Shown here piece by piece: positions 27,607 through 33,887 of a stretch of DNA of 33,887 nt (its first letter is position 1; each line of letters begins with the position of its first letter). The position numbers and the translations under genes were made by a program. A model generated the notes under the pieces. The model did no database searches, had not been told where the DNA came from, and saw only the letters and a program-made list of their open reading frames with translations. Source of the stretch: CAYHBS01 sp964360995 (GTDB taxonomy: Bacteria > Patescibacteriota > Minisyncoccia > Ryanbacterales > HO2-45-13); contig CAYHYZ010000006.1 of the NCBI GenBank assembly GCA_964360995.1, positions 1 through 33,887 on the forward strand, written 5' to 3'.

Positions 27607-30483
27607 ATGCCGACCGTGCACATTAAAAAGCGGAGTGGTGCAATCGTCGATTTCGATAGGTCCCGCATTGAGCGAGCAATCGAGAAGGCATGCATCGCAA
27701 CCGAAACCAGTGTGGCAACTGATCAACTTGCCGCAATCACCAATGACGTTATTACCGTTGTAGAATCGCAGTTTGGCGCGGCTACTCCAGGGGTTGAGGA
27801 CGTCCAGGATGTGGTGGAGCGCTCACTCGCCCTACACGGTCTTTTTGATGTTGCAAAAGCATATATTCTCTACAGGCAGGCTCGGCAAATTACTAGGGAC
27901 GCCGAACGTATTGAACTCCTCCGGAAAATTGAGCGGAGCGACTTGACCGTTCGCAAGCGCGACGGATCGACGGTGATGTTTGATATTGGGCAAATCCGTG
28001 AGGCCATTGCTATTGCGGTCACCGGCTATGAAAGCGTCATTAATATTGAAAAAATTGTAGAAGAAACAAAATCTAGTCTCTTCGATGGCATCACCACGAA
28101 GGAAATAAATAAGGCCATCGAGCTCACCCTGCGCGCACATATAGAAGAAGACCCTGCGTATGCCAAAGTCACCGCGCGGTTTCTGTGGAATGATCTCTAT
28201 AAATCCGTGCTGGGGATGAGCGAGCGACATCCAAACTTTGAGAAAGCATACCGTGCGTCATTTGTACACAATGTGCAACGTGGCGTAGACGAAGGAAAAT
28301 TAGATCCTCGCCTACTGACATTTGATCTCCCCAGGCTTGCACAGGATCTGCGTATCGAGCGCGATAGCCTCTTTGATTATCTGGGCGCACAAGTGCTTCA
28401 TGGGAGATATTTTGTGCAAACAAGTAAAAAAGAATACCTCGAACTCCCGCAACATTTTTGGATGCGCATCGCGATGGGTATTGCGCTCCTCGAGCAAGAT
28501 AAAGATGCGTATGCAATGCAGTTTTATCACGCAATGTCGGAAATGTATTACACCCCGTCAACTCCTACGCTTCTGCACGCTGGCACACCAAAACCGCAAC
28601 TCTCGTCGTGCTTCCTGAATACGGTTCCCGATACGCTCGACGGGATTTTCAAAACATTTGCGGATAACGCGCAACTTTCCAAATGGTCCGGCGGTATTGG
28701 GACTGACTGGACACAAGTACGCGCGACGGGTGCAATGGTGAAAGCGATTGGCGTGGAATCGCAAGGCGTCATTCCATTTCTCAAAATTGCCAATGATGTC
28801 ACCGTTGCAATTAATCGCAGTGGTAAGCGCCGTGGCGCGACAAATGTATATCTCGAAACGTGGCACTTAGACATCGAAGATTTTCTGGAGCTTCGTAAAA
28901 ACACGGGGGATGAGCGGAGACGCACGCATGACATCAATACCGTCAACTGGATCCCTGATTTATTTATGAAACGCGTGCGTGAAAATGGTCAATGGACACT
29001 TCTCTCGCCACACGAGGCTCCGGATCTGCACGAAACGTACGGGCGTGCGTTTGAACAAAAATATGTCGCGTACGAGGCAAAGGCAGATCGTGGAGAACTT
29101 GCACAGTACAAGCGCATTGAAGCGCGCGATCTCTGGAAGAAAATGCTCACCATGCTCTTTGAAACGGGTCACCCTTGGGTGACATTTAAAGACCCGTGCA
29201 ATCTCCGCTCTCCACAGGATCACGCGGGCGTGGTGCACAATTCCAATCTCTGCACCGAAATTACACTCAATACCTCCGAAACCGAAACGGCAGTCTGTAA
29301 TTTAGGATCCCTCAACTTTGCAAAGTTTATTGTGGACGGAAAATTCGATAGCACGCTTGTTGGCAACGTGACCGCACTTGCTATGCGCATGCTCGATAAT
29401 GTCATCGATATTAACTACTACCCAACCGTAGACGCAGAGCGCTCAAATATGCGACATCGCCCTGTAGGACTTGGACTCCGTGGCTTCCAAGACGCGCTCT
29501 ATATGCTTGGCATTCACTTTGATTCGGACGAAGCGGTAGCGTTTGCCGACGAATCAATGGAAGTAGTCGCGTATCACGCCATTCTCGCCTCGACTGATCT
29601 TGCGCGCGAACGCGGAGCATATCAGTCGTATAAGGGTTCAAAATGGGACAGGGGCATTCTTCCACAAGATACGATTGCCCTACTCGAACAAGATCGCGGC
29701 ATGTCTACGGGAGTCCCCGCGACTGCACAACTTGATTGGTCTCCTGTACGCAGTGCCATTGCTGAGTACGGCATGAGAAATTCAAACACGATGGCCGTTG
29801 CACCCACCGCAACCACCGCACTCATTGTGGGATGTATTCCTACGGTGGAGCCGATTTACAAAAACCTGTTTGTAAAATCGAATCAAGCCGGTGAATTTGT
29901 AGTCATTAATCCCTATTTAGTGACCGAGCTCAAAGCGATCGGACTGTGGACGCCACATATGCTTGGACTCATCAAGTTTTACGATGGCAGTATCGCGCAG
30001 ATTGAAGAAATTCCTCTGCACATTCGACGTAAATATAAAGAGGTGTTTGAGATTGACCCGCGTTGGATTATTAAATCAGCGGCGTTTCGTGGAAAATGGA
30101 TTGACCAATCACAGTCCATCAACATTTTCTTTAAGGGTATCTCAGGAAAAGAAATCAGCGACATTTATTTCTACGCGTGGGAGCTTGGACTCAAAACAAC
30201 ATATTACCTACGTACGCTTAGCGCATCTCAAGTGGAAAAATCAACCGTCAATACCGTTGATTATGGAGTCACCCATAAACGATCGGAGAGTGTGACAGAA
30301 GTAGTAGAGGCAATCGCGAATACGATCGAAGCGCTCCCTGAAATTATTACTATGGAAGTGCCAACATCAATAACGATGCCCGTACAAACAGAGCTTCCCG
30401 TCACCGCTAATGCGGCTATGTTCGAGCGAAAACCAAATGTGTTTTATGCGGAAACTGAAGAGTGTGAATCTTGCCAAGCGTGA
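27607..30483 (+). CDS. nrdA: Ribonucleoside-diphosphate reductase, large subunit (class I)
   Basis: This 958-aa protein starts with two ATP-cone domains (VHIKKRSGAIVDFDRSRIE near residue 4, and LTVRKRDGSTVMFDIGQIRE near 127). The ten-stranded barrel follows: the redox cysteine in QLSSCFLNT, the radical cysteine in HNSNLCTEITLN and the partner cysteine in TAVCNLGSLNF. A CESC pair at the C-terminus reloads the active site. It makes deoxyribonucleotides together with NrdB. Two ATP cones suggest tight allosteric overall control. The start at 27607 (MPTVHIKKR) is chosen because the 25 codons upstream have no family match. TACAAT lies 17 bases before it. Confidence 0.96.
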   Translation: MPTVHIKKRSGAIVDFDRSRIERAIEKACIATETSVATDQLAAITNDVITVVESQFGAATPGVEDVQDVVERSLALHGLFDVAKAYILYRQARQITRDAERIELLRKIERSDLTVRKRDGSTVMFDIGQIREAIAIAVTGYESVINIEKIVEETKSSLFDGITTKEINKAIELTLRAHIEEDPAYAKVTARFLWNDLYKSVLGMSERHPNFEKAYRASFVHNVQRGVDEGKLDPRLLTFDLPRLAQDLRIERDSLFDYLGAQVLHGRYFVQTSKKEYLELPQHFWMRIAMGIALLEQDKDAYAMQFYHAMSEMYYTPSTPTLLHAGTPKPQLSSCFLNTVPDTLDGIFKTFADNAQLSKWSGGIGTDWTQVRATGAMVKAIGVESQGVIPFLKIANDVTVAINRSGKRRGATNVYLETWHLDIEDFLELRKNTGDERRRTHDINTVNWIPDLFMKRVRENGQWTLLSPHEAPDLHETYGRAFEQKYVAYEAKADRGELAQYKRIEARDLWKKMLTMLFETGHPWVTFKDPCNLRSPQDHAGVVHNSNLCTEITLNTSETETAVCNLGSLNFAKFIVDGKFDSTLVGNVTALAMRMLDNVIDINYYPTVDAERSNMRHRPVGLGLRGFQDALYMLGIHFDSDEAVAFADESMEVVAYHAILASTDLARERGAYQSYKGSKWDRGILPQDTIALLEQDRGMSTGVPATAQLDWSPVRSAIAEYGMRNSNTMAVAPTATTALIVGCIPTVEPIYKNLFVKSNQAGEFVVINPYLVTELKAIGLWTPHMLGLIKFYDGSIAQIEEIPLHIRRKYKEVFEIDPRWIIKSAAFRGKWIDQSQSINIFFKGISGKEISDIYFYAWELGLKTTYYLRTLSASQVEKSTVNTVDYGVTHKRSESVTEVVEAIANTIEALPEIITMEVPTSITMPVQTELPVTANAAMFERKPNVFYAETEECESCQA

Positions 30484-30546
30484 ATCATAAAAACACGAGA
30501 ACAAGAAATCATAAAAGCACAAGAACAATACGTCACGAGAACAGTA
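30484..30546. repeat. Imperfect tandem repeat in the nrdA-nrdB gap
   Basis: AATCATAAAAACACGAGAACAAG, repeated as AATCATAAAAGCACAAGAACAAT, with a third partial copy CGTCACGAGAACAG. The unit is about 25 bases. It fills the 116-base gap between the two reductase genes and may act as a spacer, RNA element or binding array. Confidence 0.5.
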
Positions 30547-30599
30547 AATCAAAATGAACATATACTCATTAACATACACGAGCATAATACCACTCACCC

Positions 30600-31634
30600 A
30601 TGCCCATTGAATTCACCAACAAACGCATAGACATCAACCAGCGCCGCATTATCAATGGGGCAAATGCCGATGTGGTACAGCTCTATCCCATGAAGCATAA
30701 ATTTGCATGGGAAGCCTACAATACTGCAAATGCAAATCACTGGCTACCCACCGAAATCGGTATGCAGCGTGATGTTGAACAATGGAAATCCCCTACCGTA
30801 CTTTCCCCCGACGAACGCACTGCACTGAAAACGGTGCTGGGATTTTTCACCACTGCAGATTCGATTGCGGCAAATAATCTTGTGCTCGCGGCATATAAAC
30901 ACATCACTTCTCCAGAATGCCGTTTGTATCTCCTCCGCCAAGCATATGAAGAAGCGGTGCATACACACGCGTATCAATATATTGTAGAATCGCTCGGACT
31001 TGATGAGGGAGAGTTGTTCAATATGTACCGCGAAGTGAAGAGTATCTACGAGAAAGACTCATTCATTTTGAGTTTTAATGAAGGAATATTCGATCCACAT
31101 TTTAAAACTGGGACACTTGAGGCAGACCAAAAGTTTGTAGAAAATATTGTCGTGTTTTCGGTAATTATGGAAGGAATATTTTTCTACAGCTCATTTGCCG
31201 TGATGTTTGGGTTTCAGCGACAAAATAAAATGACTGGATCTGCAGAACAGATTCAGTACATCATGCGCGACGAGACGATGCATCTGAACTTCGGCATCGA
31301 TTTGATAAACACCATCAAACAAGAACAGCCAGAAATTTGGACGGAGGAATTTCAGCGTCGCCTCCTCGGTCTCATCAAACAAGGAGTGGAGCTTGAGACA
31401 AATTTTGCGCGCAGTGCGTTTCCCAAAGGAATATTTGGAATGAACGCGGAAGGGTTTAAGCAATACATTGAGTACATTGCGGACAGGCGCCTAGACCGCA
31501 TTGGACTGCTACTACAATACAATGTTGAAAATCCATTTCCGTGGATGTCGGAAGCAATTGATCTCAATAAGGAAAAAAACTTCTTCGAAACCCGCGTCAC
31601 CGAATATAAAGTTGGCGGCGTTCTCGAGTGGTAG
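30600..31634 (+). CDS. nrdB: Ribonucleoside-diphosphate reductase, small subunit (class I, Tyr radical type)
   Basis: The 344-aa four-helix protein has the di-iron ligands D87 (TTADSIAA), E118 and H121 (YEEAVHTHAY), E191 (IMEGIFFY), and E225 with H228 (RDETMH). Y125 lies seven residues after E118, as does the radical tyrosine in E. coli NrdB. It makes the tyrosyl radical used by NrdA. The Tyr is kept, so there is no sign of the Phe-substituted Mn/Fe type. It is cotranscribed or closely spaced with nrdA. It is unrelated in sequence to the two ferritin-like proteins at 2819-4085. Confidence 0.96.
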   Translation: MPIEFTNKRIDINQRRIINGANADVVQLYPMKHKFAWEAYNTANANHWLPTEIGMQRDVEQWKSPTVLSPDERTALKTVLGFFTTADSIAANNLVLAAYKHITSPECRLYLLRQAYEEAVHTHAYQYIVESLGLDEGELFNMYREVKSIYEKDSFILSFNEGIFDPHFKTGTLEADQKFVENIVVFSVIMEGIFFYSSFAVMFGFQRQNKMTGSAEQIQYIMRDETMHLNFGIDLINTIKQEQPEIWTEEFQRRLLGLIKQGVELETNFARSAFPKGIFGMNAEGFKQYIEYIADRRLDRIGLLLQYNVENPFPWMSEAIDLNKEKNFFETRVTEYKVGGVLEW

Positions 31635-31658
31635 TAGGTCTGCTGCGAGCTTATGAAG

Positions 31659-31692
31659 ACGACCCTGTACTCTCTGTAGAGTTCAGGGTCGT
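31659..31692. terminator. Hairpin terminator after nrdB
   Basis: ACGACCCTG-T-ACTCT pairs with AGAGT-T-CAGGGTCGT around CTGT. Eight T lie 11 bases beyond it. It separates nrdB from the convergent 58-aa gene and probably serves both. Confidence 0.65.
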
Positions 31693-31699
31693 TCGTTGT

Positions 31700-31876
31700 C
31701 TACTTTTTTTCTTCCCTGGTCTGGCCACGATTGTACATGGCAACAACAAATCCTAGGAAGAATTGCGCGAGAAAATAGCGCATGATTCGCACCGGAAGCC
31801 AGTCCTCCTCGGCCGGCTCTTCGTGCTCCTCTGGCTTCTCACTGAATGGGAATGGTGGATAATGAGCGAAAAACAT
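31700..31876 (-). CDS. Unknown 58-aa protein
   Basis: The ATG at 31876 is preceded by AGGGAGGGAG, a strong ribosome binding site, and opens MFFAHYPPFPFSEKPEEHEE. An acidic stretch is followed by a hydrophobic segment (YFLAQFFLGFVVAMY) and a basic tail, QTREEKK. The product is likely a single-helix membrane protein. A promoter on the reverse strand (TTTACT at 31952-31957, 16 bases, TATGAT at 31930-31935) overlaps that of the CcdA-like gene. Function unknown. Confidence 0.72.
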   Translation of the reverse strand: MFFAHYPPFPFSEKPEEHEEPAEEDWLPVRIMRYFLAQFFLGFVVAMYNRGQTREEKK

Positions 31877-31929
31877 AATCTCCCTCCCTGCGGCGAACCC
31901 GCACTCACGATCAAAACGTCTCTATTGGC

Positions 31930-31968
31930 ATCATATACCCATAGGTCATAAAGTAAAAATGATATAAT
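31930..31968. promoter_or_regulatory. Overlapping divergent promoters
   Basis: Reverse strand: TTTACT (31952-31957), 16 bases, TATGAT (31930-31935), for the 58-aa gene. Plus strand: extended -10 TGATATAAT (31960-31968), 8 bases before the ATG at 31977, for a leaderless CcdA-like transcript. The two would compete for polymerase. Confidence 0.5.
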
Positions 31969-31976
31969 GCGTATCA

Positions 31977-32942
31977 ATGTCTGCATTCCCTTTTGAGCTT
32001 GTACTACCTGCCTTTATTGCCGGCCTTTTTACATTTCTTGCCCCTTGCACGCTCCCGCTGGTGCCTGGTTACCTTGCATATATCAGTGGCACGTCGTCCC
32101 AAGCACTCACGGATCAGCGCGCGAACACGCGCACGCGTAGGCGCATTATACTCAGTGCGCTCGCATTTATTATTGGATTTTCCATTGTGTTTATATTATT
32201 CGGGCTTGTCGCTTCGAGTGCGGGCAGTCTACTTCAGACTCATCGCACCTTGCTCGTCCGACTGGGTGGCACTTTTTTATTGCTCTTTGGCCTCAGTATG
32301 ATTGGAGCGTTGCGGATCCCAGCACTCACTCATGAGCACCCAGTGCGTATTCCTCCATGGCTTCGTCGGGGCGGAGTACTTCCGTCAGTACTGTTTGGTG
32401 CCGCTTTTGCTGTTGGATGGAGTCCTTGTATTGGACCAATTCTTGGAACAATTCTGACTATTGCCGCAACGAGCGGATCGGAGTCCACAGGAATACTACT
32501 ACTTGCAAGTTACGCGATGGGTCTTGCGGCACCATTTCTCATCATTGCGTTTAGCATAGGATCAGCGTCGGCGAGCATTGAGACATATCTCGCGCTCACC
32601 ACCCGCTACAAAAAAATGATCCTCGGTGTCGTTGGCTTGCTCGCAGGATTTCTCATCGCGACTGCGCTGTTTTCAATTACGAGCGTCCGCGCAAATGCGC
32701 TGGGAGAATTATTACTCATAACACTTCCCTTCATATTCCCGCTTCTCGGCGCTACATTGCTGATATATTTCGGTAGTCGCTCTATCACAGATCCTGTCAC
32801 ATATGCGGGAGGCGTGACAATCGCGCTGCTTGGTATACTGCTTGCGCTCAATAAGCTTGGTGTATTGATTTCGTACTCCTTTTTGATTCTTGGACAATGG
32901 GGGCTTGGAGCGCTCGAGGAGTGGTTGATGCGATTTCTCTAG
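31977..32942 (+). CDS. CcdA/DsbD-type thiol-disulfide membrane transporter, 321 aa
   Basis: The protein has about eight membrane helices. The first carries C24 in FLAPCTLPLVPGYLAYISG and the fourth the partner cysteine in GWSPCIGPILG, the reactive pair of CcdA and of the membrane part of DsbD. It carries electrons from cytoplasmic thioredoxin to outside disulfide enzymes. Two extra helices at the C-terminus go beyond the usual six. Outside targets could include cysteine-rich proteins such as the glycine-rich one at 10061. It ends convergently with the NUDIX-like gene, and both share the bases CTAG for their stops. Confidence 0.92.
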   Translation: MSAFPFELVLPAFIAGLFTFLAPCTLPLVPGYLAYISGTSSQALTDQRANTRTRRRIILSALAFIIGFSIVFILFGLVASSAGSLLQTHRTLLVRLGGTFLLLFGLSMIGALRIPALTHEHPVRIPPWLRRGGVLPSVLFGAAFAVGWSPCIGPILGTILTIAATSGSESTGILLLASYAMGLAAPFLIIAFSIGSASASIETYLALTTRYKKMILGVVGLLAGFLIATALFSITSVRANALGELLLITLPFIFPLLGATLLIYFGSRSITDPVTYAGGVTIALLGILLALNKLGVLISYSFLILGQWGLGALEEWLMRFL

Positions 32943-33433
32943 CCACTTCCTAAAAACTTATTCGGCATTCGTTTATATAAGTCGAGTACGACGCGCGCAG
33001 ACATTCCAATGGGAATGGGTGGCTTTGCAATGGGAAACCATTGTGCTTCCCACAGTTCAATATTTTTTATATGGAATTCCGCTGACTCTGCTTCTACATA
33101 AAAACACTCAACCGTGTCAAGGCGACCTCTACGATTTTCTTCCTTAAATTCCGCAATAGGATATACCTTCTCCACCACGATACCTAATTCATCTTTGAGT
33201 AAATGAGCCACGGCGTTTTTAGGAGACTCCTCCATGGATGTATCAAAATCCGAACGCTTCATAAATTTTCCAGGGAACGTCCAATATTTTAAATATCTAT
33301 TCCGTACATATAAAAAATGCCCGTTATAATATACGAGGCATTTCACACGAAGCTTCCGTGGGTGGCGAATCGCCCAATACAACCACCGAAACGGGTGTAT
33401 CAGCACGTAATAGAGGCGTTCCGCCACTGTCAT
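32939..33433 (-). CDS. NUDIX-like protein with a degenerate catalytic box, 164 aa
   Basis: The NUDIX fold is visible: VKCLVYYNGHFLYVRNRYLKYWTFPGKFM, then the box region and AEFKEENRRGRLDTVECFYVEA, and WFPIAKPP near the end. The NUDIX box normally reads GX5EX7REUXEEXGU; here it is ESPKNAVAHLLKDELGI, so the RE pair is HL and one of the two following Glu is Asp. The main metal-binding acid is partly lost, so it may bind rather than hydrolyse nucleotides. The N-terminal 28 residues are an amphipathic, aromatic-rich stretch (VLIHPFRWLYWAIRHP) that may contact the membrane. Confidence 0.8.
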   Translation of the reverse strand: MTVAERLYYVLIHPFRWLYWAIRHPRKLRVKCLVYYNGHFLYVRNRYLKYWTFPGKFMKRSDFDTSMEESPKNAVAHLLKDELGIVVEKVYPIAEFKEENRRGRLDTVECFYVEAESAEFHIKNIELWEAQWFPIAKPPIPIGMSARVVLDLYKRMPNKFLGSG

Positions 33434-33470
33434 ACATCCACTCTACTCCACCCCCTCTCCAAGCGCAAAA

Positions 33471-33860
33471 CTACACAAATAACCCTGCGAGGAGCACTGA
33501 TAACACGCCTGTGACCGTGAGCTCACACAGCGGAGTAAGGCCAACACCAAGCACGCGTGGCATGTTGACCGCATACTCCCAACGCTTCAGATAGAGTGAT
33601 ATTTTTTCATCAACAAATGAAAAGGTGAGGCCCAAAATCGCCATACCAACAAGCAATTGCCAACCGCGAAGAAAGAGTCCGTACGCTAGCAACCAATAAA
33701 ATATAGTAATCCACGCAGCATCTTTCACGGCCATCGTCGCTAGTAGCAACTGACGCTCATGCGCAATCATGTGCAGACACGTTTCGTAATACCTCCAGTG
33801 CCAAAACTCCCACGTCAGATTGAGGGCAAGTGCAATAATGAAAATAACAATATATATCAC
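33471..33860 (-). CDS. Unknown four-helix membrane protein, 129 aa
   Basis: Four likely membrane helices: IYIVIFIIALALNLTW, AAWITIFYWLLAYGLF, QLLVGMAILGLTFSFV and LCELTVTGVLSVLLAGLFV. The first helix is followed by TWEFWHWRYYETCLH, a Trp- and His-rich motif that could bind a metal or heme; this is a guess. I do not recognise a named family. The start is a GTG inside the stem of a 12-base hairpin (33851-33883). Confidence 0.75.
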   Translation of the reverse strand: MIYIVIFIIALALNLTWEFWHWRYYETCLHMIAHERQLLLATMAVKDAAWITIFYWLLAYGLFLRGWQLLVGMAILGLTFSFVDEKISLYLKRWEYAVNMPRVLGVGLTPLCELTVTGVLSVLLAGLFV

Positions 33861-33883
33861 CTATATAGATTAGGTGATATATA
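33851..33883. promoter_or_regulatory. Hairpin over the start of the 129-aa membrane protein gene
   Basis: TATATATCACCT at 33851-33862 and AGGTGATATATA at 33872-33883 are perfect inverted copies. On the reverse strand the stem contains AGGTG, that is the GTG start and the two bases before it. It may be an operator or a structure that hides the start. Confidence 0.5.
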
Positions 33884-33887
33884 TAAA

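Overview
The window looks like a chromosomal piece of a Patescibacteria/CPR bacterium, probably Parcubacteria-like. This is an inference: it rests on protein types I recognise as common in that group (short DnaX without tau domains, a 55-aa membrane protein beside a type IV pilin-like gene, an 808-aa TraG/HerA-like ATPase with a small partner, a GtrA-like protein, an anchored protein with a carboxypeptidase-regulatory-like repeat) and on compact gene packing. No rRNA or taxonomic marker search was possible.

Layout. 1-1957: start of an exported protein leaving the window, a 158-aa unknown gene with its own promoter and terminator, an unknown 159-aa gene and a DUF1905 gene. 1950-9659 (minus strand): twelve tightly packed, partly overlapping genes that form a thiotemplate biosynthetic operon. 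In transcription order they are a membrane protein, SRPBCC protein, Sfp-type phosphopantetheinyl transferase, KASIII-like enzyme, NAD(P)-dependent reductase, carrier protein, class II aaRS-like amino acid:carrier protein ligase, methyltransferase, two ferritin-like di-iron enzymes, a second acyl carrier protein and a PlsC-type acyltransferase. 9696-10030: two gene remnants, one of which is a second, truncated copy of the DUF1905 5' end. 10061-13284: a glycine-rich anchored protein, a pilin-like protein, a small membrane protein and a double OmdA/YdeI-domain protein. Then tRNA-Gln and an anchored CPR-type protein. 14523-14532 is an assembly gap between C/G homopolymer hairpins. 14626-17452: a run of small unknown, mostly membrane-anchored proteins and a GNAT acetyltransferase. 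17536-33887: conserved genes (dnaX, GtrA, TraG/HerA ATPase, GT39-type glycosyltransferase, ftsQ-like, serS, nrdA, nrdB, CcdA-like, degenerate NUDIX) with small unknown genes between them.

How the operon could work (inference). The PPTase arms the two carrier proteins. The aaRS-like ligase, which keeps the Cys/Glu/Cys zinc site, loads an amino acid onto the adjacent carrier. The KASIII-like enzyme, reductase, methyltransferase, two di-iron enzymes and SRPBCC protein modify it. The second ACP and PlsC-type enzyme at the end of the operon suggest transfer of an acyl group onto the product or a lipid. No product can be named. An unusual aminoacyl-derived lipid or small molecule is the best guess, and such a complete pathway would be surprising in a CPR-type genome.

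The operon is bracketed by two copies of the same 20-bp sequence with dyad symmetry inside DUF1905 coding sequence: the left copy in an intact gene, the right copy in a truncated 35-codon fragment. This is what insertion of a roughly 7.85-kb segment into the 5' end of a gene would leave. No integrase is encoded between the copies.

A second pattern is two start styles. Several conserved genes (13625, dnaX, 23157, serS, 31977) have a -10-like hexamer 6-8 nt before the start codon and no Shine-Dalgarno, as expected of leaderless mRNAs. Most of the small unknown genes have strong GGAGG-type sites, and many also have their own -35/-10 promoter and hairpin terminator.
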